Positions 23,920 through 32,387 of a stretch of DNA of 64,000 nt are shown here, piece after piece (position 1 is the first letter of the stretch; every line of letters begins with the position of its first letter). Origin of the DNA: a virus. The notes beneath the pieces were generated by a model. That model was not told the DNA's origin and ran no database searches. It saw only the letters and a program-made list of their open reading frames with translations. A program made the position numbers and the translations under genes. Where the stretch lies: positions 1 to 64,000 of IMG/VR virus record IMGVR_UViG_3300025030_000053. One strand, 5' to 3'.

Positions 23920-26900
23920 CTATTCTGATTGATTTTTACCTTGGTGTCTTTCCATTGCAGTTCTTGTGATCACCTTCATCACCTGATCTATCTTTTCTTT
24001 CACCTCATCTTCCGTGAATCTCAAAACTATCCATCCCATTGACCAAAGGGTTTGGTCCTTTTTCTTGTCTCTCTCAACCTGCTCAATAGACTGATGCCAA
24101 GTTTTCCCATCCACCTCGATGGCTATCTTGAGGCCAGGGAAAGCAAGATCAACCGAAAGATTATTTTGAGAGTAGGGGTAATATTGTGCAACAGAGGCAA
24201 ATGGGAGTTGCCCTGATTGATTTGCTTTCATGATTGCTTCAAACAATGCCATTTCTGCTTTGTTGAACCATTTGTGATAAGCATTGTCCTGTTTTTTATT
24301 GTCTTTACCGGCAAATCTTGCCATTTGGAAAATATCTCTCCCCACAGACACAAATGGCTGCCAGTCTGGATCAAAATCAATCATTTCCAAGTCATCTGGA
24401 ATTTCTCTGATAGATTCCTCTAATGACAAATCAGAACCAGCAACAAATTTCTTTGCCTGCGATACGGCCTCTCTGTGCATTCGAATACGATCCAAAACAG
24501 AAGCAACAGGAGGAGGTGCCCCACCAGGAACGCCCATGTCCATGGCCCCTGGCATACCTGGTGCTGGTGCCGGAGCACCTTCCCCCATAGCACCTGGCAT
24601 CTCTGTCGGCATTGCTCCGCCGACCATTGGTGGCATCCCTCCTCCTGCGCCTATCTCTCCCCCTTCTTGTACTCCCAAACCTAAATCTGGAGATGTCAGC
24701 ATATTGCCCATTTCTTCTTGCTTCAGCAATTCTACTTCAGTATCATAGTCAATGTCGAACTTGGAAAGGAGTGTCTGCAAAGAAATCTCATTCCTTTGTC
24801 GCAATTGAAGAAGATTTGCAATTTCTTGATTGTTTTCTTTCAGTCCAAGGTCATTGAAAACAATTTCTGGATAGATAATTTCTTCAATACCCTTGGGGCT
24901 GACAGATGTAAAATTATTCCATTCAGATACTGGCTTGAATATCTTTTGCTCAATCCAATGTTTGAGTTGATTTCTAAAAGTGTTCAATCTTGCAGCGAGG
25001 GCATCCAACCCTACCTGAGCAGAAGCATAATTCGGTCCTTCACCATGAACCAGCGCTTTGTTCATCTGAAAACCGGAGAGGATGTCTTCATTGATCATTT
25101 CATATTCATCTGTCAGCATCAACACTTTTCCAGCGCTGCCTTCGAATGAATTTCCTTGAATTGTTATTTTCCCATTTCTTCTGGTAACGAAAAATCCTGT
25201 TTCTGTCTCAAAACACCAAACAAAATCATTTCTTTCCACATAATTTTTATGTTCAGATTTAACTTTGGGATATTTACCCCTATTAGATTGCTCAGACCAA
25301 CTTACTCTATATTGTTGATTACCACATTCATTAGTAAATTCTGATATAAGCGGTGCATAACCTAATTTAAAAACTATTTCTTGTACATCATTGGCTAATT
25401 GTTTGGATACTGTATGATATATTCTATATCTAACTTTATATCCTTGATTATCAATTTGAGTTCTTCCATCTCCCTTCATCATAGATTCTAAAATAGTTTT
25501 TAATTTATTTTTTGGTAAATTTTTAATCCAAGATGGTATATTTTTCTCAAAACACCCAGATCCAAAATTATTTTTAAAATATATTGCTAATTTTTTATTT
25601 AGAATATCCCATGAAACTACTTTTTTATTTTCATATTCATATTTGTGATATTTAATTCCAAATTTTAACATCATATTATTAATTTCAGAATAATATTGTG
25701 AATATTTACTTTGACTAATACTAACACGATATTGTCTTGTTTCTTTTTTATATGTAGTATATCCCTCTGATAAATACCATCCTACATATTCCAAATATTT
25801 ATTTATTTCTATTTCTAAATTATCATATATACATACTGAGTCAATATCATTTCCTGGTGATTCCTTCCATTCAGACACCGCCCTGAAATGGTCCCCCGAT
25901 TTAACATTGTCAGCTATGTCAGTATGCCATTCTCCAGAACATCCTTTTTTAATTAACATCTTATGATGTTTGGTGACACATACATCCATTTTAGATGATT
26001 TAAAATTTATCATCTCTCTGTTCTTTGCTTCAAATTTAAATCTATTTTTAAAATTAGAATAATACATTTTTTCTGTATCAGTGTCAAAAATCATTATTTT
26101 TTCAAAATCTGAAACATCATCGTAAAATTTCCATCCATTTTCAGTTAAAACTTCTGTGTCAGAAGAATAGCAAAGATCAAAAGCATGATGCACAACCAAA
26201 GTCAACAACGGATCATTGGCCACTTGAGACAACTGCTCTTGCACTGCTGCCAGATCATCTTCGCTCGCTGGTCTCTGATCTGATCCTACTTTGACAATTT
26301 TGATTGGCAAAATATGTCTGTCAACAACCATCCATTGTGCCTGCCGAAGTTTGTCTCGGTAAGCCAGTGTTGGAAAAAGCCTACGAATCAAAGATGTCCC
26401 ATATGTTTCATAAGGACTTGCTGCGAATTTGAGATGTGTGGCAGCAATAGGATTTAATTTGATTTTTTGTTTAGTTTTGATTCGTTCGCGAATTTCAGGA
26501 GGAATTTGGTTATATATTTCTTCTGGCTTGCCTTTGATGCAAACATCAACCAGTTGATCATTCGGAATCCACTCAATAACAGGATCCTGAGTGCCAAGTG
26601 CTTGAGCAGAAACTTCAATGGTATTTGGGTCAAAAATTGACAACCCTCCCCAAGTAGCACCCTCATGCTCACACGGGCGACCATTATCTGGAATGTTGCC
26701 TGTTCCATGACATGTTGGGCAATCCATTTCAAGCAAAACGAAACAATCTCCATAGGCATAATATTCGTAGGCTATTTGTGGAAGCCATTTGTCTAATTGA
26801 ATTTTTTCTCTGCAAAGTTTTTCAAAATATTCTTTTACTGCTCCATTGGGACATTCTAACTTGTATCCATTCATAGAAAATGAAGAATAAAAATCTAACC

Positions 26901-27177
26901 CAGTAGCCACCAGGGCTTCATTTCGAAGCCAGTATTTTGACCATGCATACACTTCTTTGCGATTGGTTGGAATTTGCCAAGCAGATGCAGTATGCTGCGG
27001 GGCATAGAATCCTGGAGGAGTAGTTGTAATGTTGTACGAATTAGATGTTGACTGGGCAGAAACTTCTAACCCAAAAACAGGTCTCCTGGAGGCTACTACA
27101 TTGGGATTAGCGTATTGAGATTTTTGTGGAGGACCAGAATATTTGACAACTCTGGTATTGGTTTTGTTTTCAGTCAT
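23920..27177 (-). CDS. Portal protein with an intein and a C-terminal Vsr/DUF559-like nuclease domain
   Basis: 1085 aa; 744 after splicing. The N-terminal extein (1-335) has portal features: SAWQIPTNRKEVYAWSKYW, LDFYSSFSMNGY, a four-ligand zinc insertion (C153, C156, C169, H171) and SPYETYGTSLIRRLFP. An intein occupies 336-676. The second extein part carries FEGSAGKVLMLTDEYEM and the usual portal end, a Pro/Gly/Met linker (about 840-890), then residues 974-1070 with VDLAFPGLKIAIEVDGKTWH and MGWIVLRFTEDEV. That tail matches the DUF559/Vsr branch of PD-(D/E)XK nucleases (Asp1010, Glu1021, Asp1023, Lys1025). Fusion of a nuclease to a portal is unexpected. AAGGA precedes the ATG. It sits upstream of the protease gene, the usual head order. 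Confidence 0.8.
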   Translation of the reverse strand: MTENKTNTRVVKYSGPPQKSQYANPNVVASRRPVFGLEVSAQSTSNSYNITTTPPGFYAPQHTASAWQIPTNRKEVYAWSKYWLRNEALVATGLDFYSSFSMNGYKLECPNGAVKEYFEKLCREKIQLDKWLPQIAYEYYAYGDCFVLLEMDCPTCHGTGNIPDNGRPCEHEGATWGGLSIFDPNTIEVSAQALGTQDPVIEWIPNDQLVDVCIKGKPEEIYNQIPPEIRERIKTKQKIKLNPIAATHLKFAASPYETYGTSLIRRLFPTLAYRDKLRQAQWMVVDRHILPIKIVKVGSDQRPASEDDLAAVQEQLSQVANDPLLTLVVHHAFDLCYSSDTEVLTENGWKFYDDVSDFEKIMIFDTDTEKMYYSNFKNRFKFEAKNREMINFKSSKMDVCVTKHHKMLIKKGCSGEWHTDIADNVKSGDHFRAVSEWKESPGNDIDSVCIYDNLEIEINKYLEYVGWYLSEGYTTYKKETRQYRVSISQSKYSQYYSEINNMMLKFGIKYHKYEYENKKVVSWDILNKKLAIYFKNNFGSGCFEKNIPSWIKNLPKNKLKTILESMMKGDGRTQIDNQGYKVRYRIYHTVSKQLANDVQEIVFKLGYAPLISEFTNECGNQQYRVSWSEQSNRGKYPKVKSEHKNYVERNDFVWCFETETGFFVTRRNGKITIQGNSFEGSAGKVLMLTDEYEMINEDILSGFQMNKALVHGEGPNYASAQVGLDALAARLNTFRNQLKHWIEQKIFKPVSEWNNFTSVSPKGIEEIIYPEIVFNDLGLKENNQEIANLLQLRQRNEISLQTLLSKFDIDYDTEVELLKQEEMGNMLTSPDLGLGVQEGGEIGAGGGMPPMVGGAMPTEMPGAMGEGAPAPAPGMPGAMDMGVPGGAPPPVASVLDRIRMHREAVSQAKKFVAGSDLSLEESIREIPDDLEMIDFDPDWQPFVSVGRDIFQMARFAGKDNKKQDNAYHKWFNKAEMALFEAIMKANQSGQLPFASVAQYYPYSQNNLSVDLAFPGLKIAIEVDGKTWHQSIEQVERDKKKDQTLWSMGWIVLRFTEDEVKEKIDQVMKVITRTAMERHQGKNQSE
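25150..26172 (-). other. Intein in the portal gene with LAGLIDADG endonuclease
   Basis: 341 residues, from Cys336 (CYSSDTEVLTENGWK, block A) to Asn676 (GKITIQGN, block G), followed by extein Ser677. Block B is CVTKHHKML. The two endonuclease helices are YVGWYLSEGY and ILESMMKGDG. The penultimate residue is Gly rather than His. The intein DNA is clearly more AT-rich than the exteins, which points to a separate origin. Confidence 0.88.
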
Positions 27178-27196
27178 ATTTCATCCTTCACAAACT

Positions 27197-27202
27197 ATTA
27201 TA
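27197..27202 (-). promoter_or_regulatory. Possible -10 box before the portal gene
   Basis: TATAAT within TTGATATAATAG, 20 bases before the ATG at 27177. The same TTGATATAATA string lies before the RHH-capsid gene. No clear -35 box. Confidence 0.3.
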
Positions 27203-27214
27203 TCAATTAATTGT

Positions 27215-28816
27215 CTAAATATTAAACATTTCTCTTGGATGCATAAAACTTCTTGTATTGTTGTTTATTCGAGAATCGCCCTTGGATTTTTGAGCCAAAT
27301 CTACATCTTCACCCCATATTTGTTCACCAGTGGCGTGTGGTGCCAAACCTTCAGGTGGAGCAACAATTGCTGATCCATTATTCTCCTGCATATGCTGTGT
27401 GGGTTGACTATCTTCGAAATCAATTTCATCACGAAGGCGATCTTCATGGCTCCTCCACGTATCAGGACTCAACTGGTGTTCAGTGCTTGAAAATAATCTT
27501 GGATCCCTATCTTGTCCATTATTTTCTTCTAAAAAACCTTCTTCTGGACCCTCTTTATGCGGAATCAGTCCGAGATCTGTTTCTTTACCCTTGATTCCAC
27601 CGCCAATCGCAGCAGTTTTCAAGGTTTTTTCATCATTCCTATCTTTTTCAAGAATAACTTCATATACTCTATCAAAAAATTCATCTTTATGCCGATCATC
27701 ATCTGCAAGTCTTGATTCTGTATTTTTCAATCTTATTTTTTCATCGCGTTTTTCAGAAAGTCTACTTTCTGAATTACTTTCTAATTTGGTGTCTGAATCT
27801 TCCCGCAGCAAGGCTTCGATAGATTTCCCCTCTTTGATTTCTCTTCTGCCAGCTAATTTCTTTTCAAGGGCATCTAATCTTGTTTCTATGTTGTCGAGCA
27901 CTGAATGTGTCGTATGATTAGCATCTTTCTCAATCATTCTTGTTTCTGATGATTTTAGAACTTCTCTTGTTGGATTAGATCTCTCACCATCTGGAATTCG
28001 AAGTTTCATCAATTCATTGTCTGGGCTTTTGTGTTCCTCAAGGCGATTCATAGCCTGAACGTGAGATTCTCCAACCTGTTTGAGCCATTTTTGGTAATTA
28101 TAAGGAGCAGGCCCATTTTCCCGAACTCTATCATCTTGTGTCAATTGTCCTTCGTGATCATCATCAGTGATGTAATAAGCCGTTCTGATGAATTGATCAA
28201 GTTTTGAAGAAATTTTATCTATATTTTCTTCTGATGAAATATCTACATACACATCTTCCAAGGATTCAAGTTCTTGATCTGGCAGTGTATATTTTGTAGG
28301 TTCAATCAAAGTCAATATGTGGTCTTGACTATATTGTGATGTTTTAGCCATTCTTCGAGCCAAATCTAAATCTGCTCTCACACGATGCCAATCTTCACCA
28401 CCAGAAACTTGCGTTGGAACTAAAATCTGTTTGTTAGGCATAAAACTTTCCTCCTCATCGAATGCACTAACTTCACCACATTGACAATGTTCCTGCCCAC
28501 AGCCAGGACACAATGATTCACCAAAATCTTCCTCAATTGCCTCATCCAAATCGTCCACGCTTTCATCAAGGTCGCCGACTACTCTGTCCAATAGGTCTCC
28601 TGGATTGTCAAACATATCACCCATCGCATCAAAAATATCATCAAAATTTGTGTCAATTTCCTCTGGTCTCAATTCTCTTGATTCGATATGAACATCTGGA
28701 CCATGTTTTTCAATTTTCTGCTCAAACCCCCTAGCGAAAGATTGTGCATCATCATGCATTTGTCCTTTGATGTTGTCTAACAAATTTGCAGTTGTTTTTT
28801 TAAGATTGAACATCAT
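27215..28816 (-). CDS. Virion-type hypothetical protein with zinc site and charged repeats
   Basis: 533 aa from the ATG at 28816, chosen because GAGG lies five bases upstream; the longer frame from 28840 has no site. It starts MMFNLKKTTANLL, like the next gene upstream (MFNLFKASQ). An acidic region holds a Cys cluster (CPGCGQEHCQCG). The middle and C-terminus are helical with repeated ESRL elements (SESRLSEKRDE, NTESRLADDD). Located between the portal and other virion genes. Function unknown. Confidence 0.6.
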   Translation of the reverse strand: MMFNLKKTTANLLDNIKGQMHDDAQSFARGFEQKIEKHGPDVHIESRELRPEEIDTNFDDIFDAMGDMFDNPGDLLDRVVGDLDESVDDLDEAIEEDFGESLCPGCGQEHCQCGEVSAFDEEESFMPNKQILVPTQVSGGEDWHRVRADLDLARRMAKTSQYSQDHILTLIEPTKYTLPDQELESLEDVYVDISSEENIDKISSKLDQFIRTAYYITDDDHEGQLTQDDRVRENGPAPYNYQKWLKQVGESHVQAMNRLEEHKSPDNELMKLRIPDGERSNPTREVLKSSETRMIEKDANHTTHSVLDNIETRLDALEKKLAGRREIKEGKSIEALLREDSDTKLESNSESRLSEKRDEKIRLKNTESRLADDDRHKDEFFDRVYEVILEKDRNDEKTLKTAAIGGGIKGKETDLGLIPHKEGPEEGFLEENNGQDRDPRLFSSTEHQLSPDTWRSHEDRLRDEIDFEDSQPTQHMQENNGSAIVAPPEGLAPHATGEQIWGEDVDLAQKSKGDSRINNNTRSFMHPREMFNI

Positions 28817-29960
28817 AATCCTCTTCGTCTTCCTCAACATTGGTTTCGAATGGATAGTATCTATCTGATTTGACTATTTTCTTGGCGTCTTCTACATCTT
28901 TATCTGACCAACCTCTGTTTTTCAATGCAGAAACTACCTTCGTGATTTCTTCTGAAACCGAAGATAAATTCCCCTTCGGACCATTTGTTCGAGTATCATT
29001 ATCTGAAGCTTCATCGAAGTTGCTGGCACATTCAAGATAGTATAACCTTGATTGTAGTTCCCTGGTTGATTTTTTCTGAAAATCTTGTTCAATGTCATAT
29101 ATCCCACCTAATTCAACTTTTCTTTCTGCTCGTTCTATGGCAGTAGCTGCAAATACTTCTTTTAGATTGAAAGATCTAGATTTTTTTTCTATTCTATCTC
29201 TTTCTTTCTTCTTGTTATATTGTTTCATTATTTTGACGCATTCTTTTATCGTTTTGGCTTGAAATTTAGTATGCCTTTTGACGTGCCTCACGACATCTTG
29301 CTGATTCCATCCTTTATCAAGAAGTTTTCCAACAATTCCCATCAACACACGGAAAGGATTTCCACCCTTGCCTTTTCTTTTTTCTTTTTCAGTTTGCTCT
29401 TTTTCATATGAAGTTTTGGGACCTTTTGCTTCCTCTTCATCTTTTTCAGCAGAAAACTTTTTGAAATTATATTTTTCAGATGCCATCTTTGAATCTCCGT
29501 TTATATATTTTAATAATGCCTGTCTATATATTTCTGCTTGTTCTTGATTTTTACCTTTATCTCCAAACAATACTGGTGAGTTATTTTGTATTTTTGCGAG
29601 TATAAAATTATAGAATGCAGTGAGATCTCCCTCATTCCCAATCATAGCGCTCAATTTAGCAAATTCTGGACCATTTGATGTCAATAATTGATCCATTTCT
29701 TCTTTCAATTGTGGATCTATTCTGGTAGAATCTAATAATTGCCCTGTATGTGCAATTTCTCCCAGGGCACGAAGAATTGTGTTCATCTTCAATGGCTCAA
29801 AACCTTGGTCATCGTTCAAGGTTATTGGAGTGCCTACACCATCACCGACATTTTGTTGTGGTGCTCCCTTGCCATTTTTGATGACTGCCCCCGGTTCCTT
29901 TTCAAAACGTTGTTGGTAAGGATCCCCGGGGGTTTGTGATGCTTTAAACAAATTGAACAT
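28800..29960 (-). CDS. Virion-type hypothetical protein, 386 aa
   Basis: No family recognised. N-terminus MFNLFKASQTPGDPY; a helical domain (LRALGEIAHTGQLLDSTRID), a very basic middle (KEQTEKEKRKGKGGNPFRV) and an acidic tail (NVEEDEEDYDVQS). The two helical units GKLLDKGWNQQDVVRHVKR and SALKNRGWSDKDVEDAKKI look alike, perhaps a duplicated small helical domain. Start overlaps the upstream stop (TAATG). Confidence 0.6.
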   Translation of the reverse strand: MFNLFKASQTPGDPYQQRFEKEPGAVIKNGKGAPQQNVGDGVGTPITLNDDQGFEPLKMNTILRALGEIAHTGQLLDSTRIDPQLKEEMDQLLTSNGPEFAKLSAMIGNEGDLTAFYNFILAKIQNNSPVLFGDKGKNQEQAEIYRQALLKYINGDSKMASEKYNFKKFSAEKDEEEAKGPKTSYEKEQTEKEKRKGKGGNPFRVLMGIVGKLLDKGWNQQDVVRHVKRHTKFQAKTIKECVKIMKQYNKKKERDRIEKKSRSFNLKEVFAATAIERAERKVELGGIYDIEQDFQKKSTRELQSRLYYLECASNFDEASDNDTRTNGPKGNLSSVSEEITKVVSALKNRGWSDKDVEDAKKIVKSDRYYPFETNVEEDEEDYDVQS

Positions 29961-30832
29961 TATTTTCTCATTGCTGATTGAAGTCCATTTATGATAGGAG
30001 AATTGCTATACTTGTCTTGAATCGATACGCCGCGCTGGAGGTCATAATCTTCCCAAGCATCTCTTTTTTCTTCTTCGGATATAGATGCTCTTTTAATTCC
30101 CTTTGATCTATCTATTTTGGCTTCTTTGCCGATATTTCTAAGTCGTTCTTTTCTTTCCATCTGTTCTTGGTCAAAAATTCCGAATTTATTGCCCACCTTG
30201 GCTTCATTAGCTGTTTTTCTGATTTTAGAGGCAGATAAGTCTGCGAAATTCAAACCCTCAAAGGCAGAATCTTCACCAAAAGTAGATTCTCTAACTCTGT
30301 CTTGTCTGGATTCCATCTCCCCTCTTCTAGCCATTGCCATTTCTTCTTTTCTTTGAGATGCAGTCGCAACAGCTTGTTTTTTGAGTTCTTTTTCAAGAAG
30401 AATTTCACTGAGAAGTTCTGGATCATAGAGCACACCAGTAGCTCCTTGTGTGAAATATCTCTGAGACAAATTTTGAAGACTATCTTCCGAGTTTTCATAT
30501 CCGCTTCTTTTGATACTTCTTTGGTTGGAAGCATACATATTCATATTCTCGAAGTCTTCTTCGTCTCTCACCTCTGAGAATTCAGACTCATGTCCAGCAT
30601 GTTTAGTTGAATGCATTCGAGATTCAAAATCATACTCAGATTCTTTCTTGGAGGAAAATCTTTGTTGCTCTTGTTTATATTGAGCCTGAGCAGATTTTTT
30701 CTTTGCTTCCATAGCATCCAACACACGTTGGGCTTTGTCAATTCTTGAATCAGAGACACTGGCAATTCTATTAGTTGCCATATCTTCTCCTGACTCCCAA
30801 GTATCGATATTCGATAGTTTAAATTTAGCCAT
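29960..30832 (-). CDS. Hypothetical protein, 290 aa, highly charged
   Basis: Mostly charged helix (KAQRVLDAMEAKKKSAQAQY and ILLEKELKKQAVATASQRK). No cysteines and no recognisable fold. AGGAGTCAATA before the ATG. In the head operon next to similar long helical proteins, so probably virion or assembly. Overlaps the next gene by one base. Confidence 0.55.
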   Translation of the reverse strand: MAKFKLSNIDTWESGEDMATNRIASVSDSRIDKAQRVLDAMEAKKKSAQAQYKQEQQRFSSKKESEYDFESRMHSTKHAGHESEFSEVRDEEDFENMNMYASNQRSIKRSGYENSEDSLQNLSQRYFTQGATGVLYDPELLSEILLEKELKKQAVATASQRKEEMAMARRGEMESRQDRVRESTFGEDSAFEGLNFADLSASKIRKTANEAKVGNKFGIFDQEQMERKERLRNIGKEAKIDRSKGIKRASISEEEKRDAWEDYDLQRGVSIQDKYSNSPIINGLQSAMRK

Positions 30833-30841
30833 TATTGACTC

Positions 30842-31036
30842 CTATTTTCCTTTTAGATATGCCAAGTTAATTCCTTGACTTGCAGAAACAATAACAGGCA
30901 TTGCTCTTTCATCATCTGGATTGAATGATGCGACATTCCTTTTGATATCTGCTGAAGCCTTTTTTTGAAATTCTTCAATATTTTCCAAATATCTATCCAA
31001 AACTTTTTGCCGTCCATCGATCCTTGACACTCTCAT
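30842..31036 (-). CDS. Small hypothetical protein, 64 aa
   Basis: MRVSRIDGRQKVLDRYLENI and onward; a basic N-terminal helix and a hydrophobic end (VIVSASQGINLAYLKGK). Only a weak GGGA site 8 nt upstream. It fits neatly between two operon genes with gaps of 3 and 9 bases, which supports it being real. Confidence 0.5.
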   Translation of the reverse strand: MRVSRIDGRQKVLDRYLENIEEFQKKASADIKRNVASFNPDDERAMPVIVSASQGINLAYLKGK

Positions 31037-31039
31037 ATT

Positions 31040-31993
31040 TTAATTCCCATCTTTATCGTAATTTGTCACCAAATCATCAACCCATTCCTTGTCCTGGTAT
31101 CCAAGCTCATTAGCCCAGTAATCTCGCAATCTGCTGCGATCAGCTTCGTCGAGTTTAGCTTCCTTAATCCAAGAATTAAAAAGAGCAGTTTTATTTACTT
31201 TTGGCATTTTAGTTTTAGCAAGTTTATCAACAAATTCTGGAACTTTTTCTTCATTTGAGGTATTCAATGCGTATTTAGTATATAGATTTGCCATTTGAGG
31301 ATCTAATCCTGCTTTGACTAATCTTTTTCTAACTATTTCTTTGGTCAATGAATTCATATCTTTTGCTCCTACAAAATCTGAAATTTCTTTTCTTGCCGGA
31401 ACTGTTTTTGTATTTTTAATACTTTTTGCAAGAATTGCATTTCTTTTCTGCTTTCTTTCTTCAACTTCTCTCTTCGTGACTGAAGCAATAATTTCTTGTC
31501 TTTCATTTTGACGAGAAGCGATCACTTCTTGTCGATCCTCTTCTGCATCAACGACGGCAGCCAGCTTGGACAGATAATTCTTTCGGAAAGCAGATCGGAC
31601 TTTCAAAGCCTCTTCTTTGGCTTTCCAATCACCTCTTGCCTCAGCTTCACGAATATATTTCGCGCTTGGGATTGCAAAACCCTTGGGAGATGATGCTTTC
31701 TTGCTTGGCATTCCACATTTGCATCCATCGGCGCACTTGCATTCACCTTCACATTTGCAACCATCTGCACAGCGGCAACCATGCCCAGATTTTTTGTCCA
31801 TTTTTTCTTCTACTGATTTTTTCTTTTTCTCAAAAGGCACAAAGCCTTTCCTTTTTTCTTCTTGTGGCTCTTTTTCGTCCACTTTTGCAGTTTTGCCTAA
31901 TGTTGCTGCAACTTTGTCCAAGTCGATCAGTGCGATGTTATTGTCATTTTCCACAGCACTATTGACAGATCCTGGCATAATCCTACTTGTCAT
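31040..31993 (-). CDS. Virion-type protein with a metallothionein-like CxC cluster
   Basis: 317 aa. Residues 73-93 carry eight cysteines as four CxC pairs (C73/75, C79/81, C85/87, C91/93) separated by Gly, Asp, Lys and Glu, the layout of metallothionein-type metal clusters. A Lys-rich stretch precedes it. Then comes a long helical part (FAIPSAKYIREAEARGDWK) and a folded C-terminus (FNSWIKEAKLDEADRSRLRD). Nothing else in the protein resembles a metallothionein, so the cluster is an inserted module. GGAGGAAAATCTA before the ATG. Function unknown. Confidence 0.6.
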   Translation of the reverse strand: MTSRIMPGSVNSAVENDNNIALIDLDKVAATLGKTAKVDEKEPQEEKRKGFVPFEKKKKSVEEKMDKKSGHGCRCADGCKCEGECKCADGCKCGMPSKKASSPKGFAIPSAKYIREAEARGDWKAKEEALKVRSAFRKNYLSKLAAVVDAEEDRQEVIASRQNERQEIIASVTKREVEERKQKRNAILAKSIKNTKTVPARKEISDFVGAKDMNSLTKEIVRKRLVKAGLDPQMANLYTKYALNTSNEEKVPEFVDKLAKTKMPKVNKTALFNSWIKEAKLDEADRSRLRDYWANELGYQDKEWVDDLVTNYDKDGN

Positions 31994-32387
31994 TAGATTT
32001 TCCTCCTAAATGATGCTTGACGACCAGAGAATCCGATTCTGGATCGAAATCTATGTAATCATCTATATCTACAAAATTATTTTCTATTATTCCTGCTTCT
32101 TTTTTTATTTCTATAACATATTTAATTTCCCTGCTTTTTGGGTATATTGGATTTTCAGAATTTGCTTCCATTTCTCCGAAATCTACCACCTTGAAGTGAT
32201 CATTCAAAAAAATCAAAGAAAGATCGAAACCAACATTTTTGTTCCAAAATCCGTGGCATCCAGCAGATGGAAATATGAAAAAAGCACATTGATTGTTGGC
32301 GATTTGTCTGTTCATCAAACCCTTTTTTCTTTTTTCATCAGTATCGCACAAATATTTTATATTAATTTTTAAATCTTTTTTGCTCAT
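31983..32387 (-). CDS. DUF192-family protein
   Basis: 134 aa. It matches the DUF192 pattern: KRKKGLMNRQIANNQCAFFI, then a GFWNKNVGFDLSLIFLND strand (usual form F-W-M-K-N-T...L-D-I-I-F-I-D) and YVIEIKKEAG. DUF192 proteins are small beta-rich proteins of unknown function in bacteria, archaea and cyanophages. Usual length is 110-150 aa. ATGA overlap with the upstream gene and a 5' overlap with the next, so it is an integral member of the operon. Confidence 0.75.
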   Translation of the reverse strand: MSKKDLKINIKYLCDTDEKRKKGLMNRQIANNQCAFFIFPSAGCHGFWNKNVGFDLSLIFLNDHFKVVDFGEMEANSENPIYPKSREIKYVIEIKKEAGIIENNFVDIDDYIDFDPESDSLVVKHHLGGKSNDK

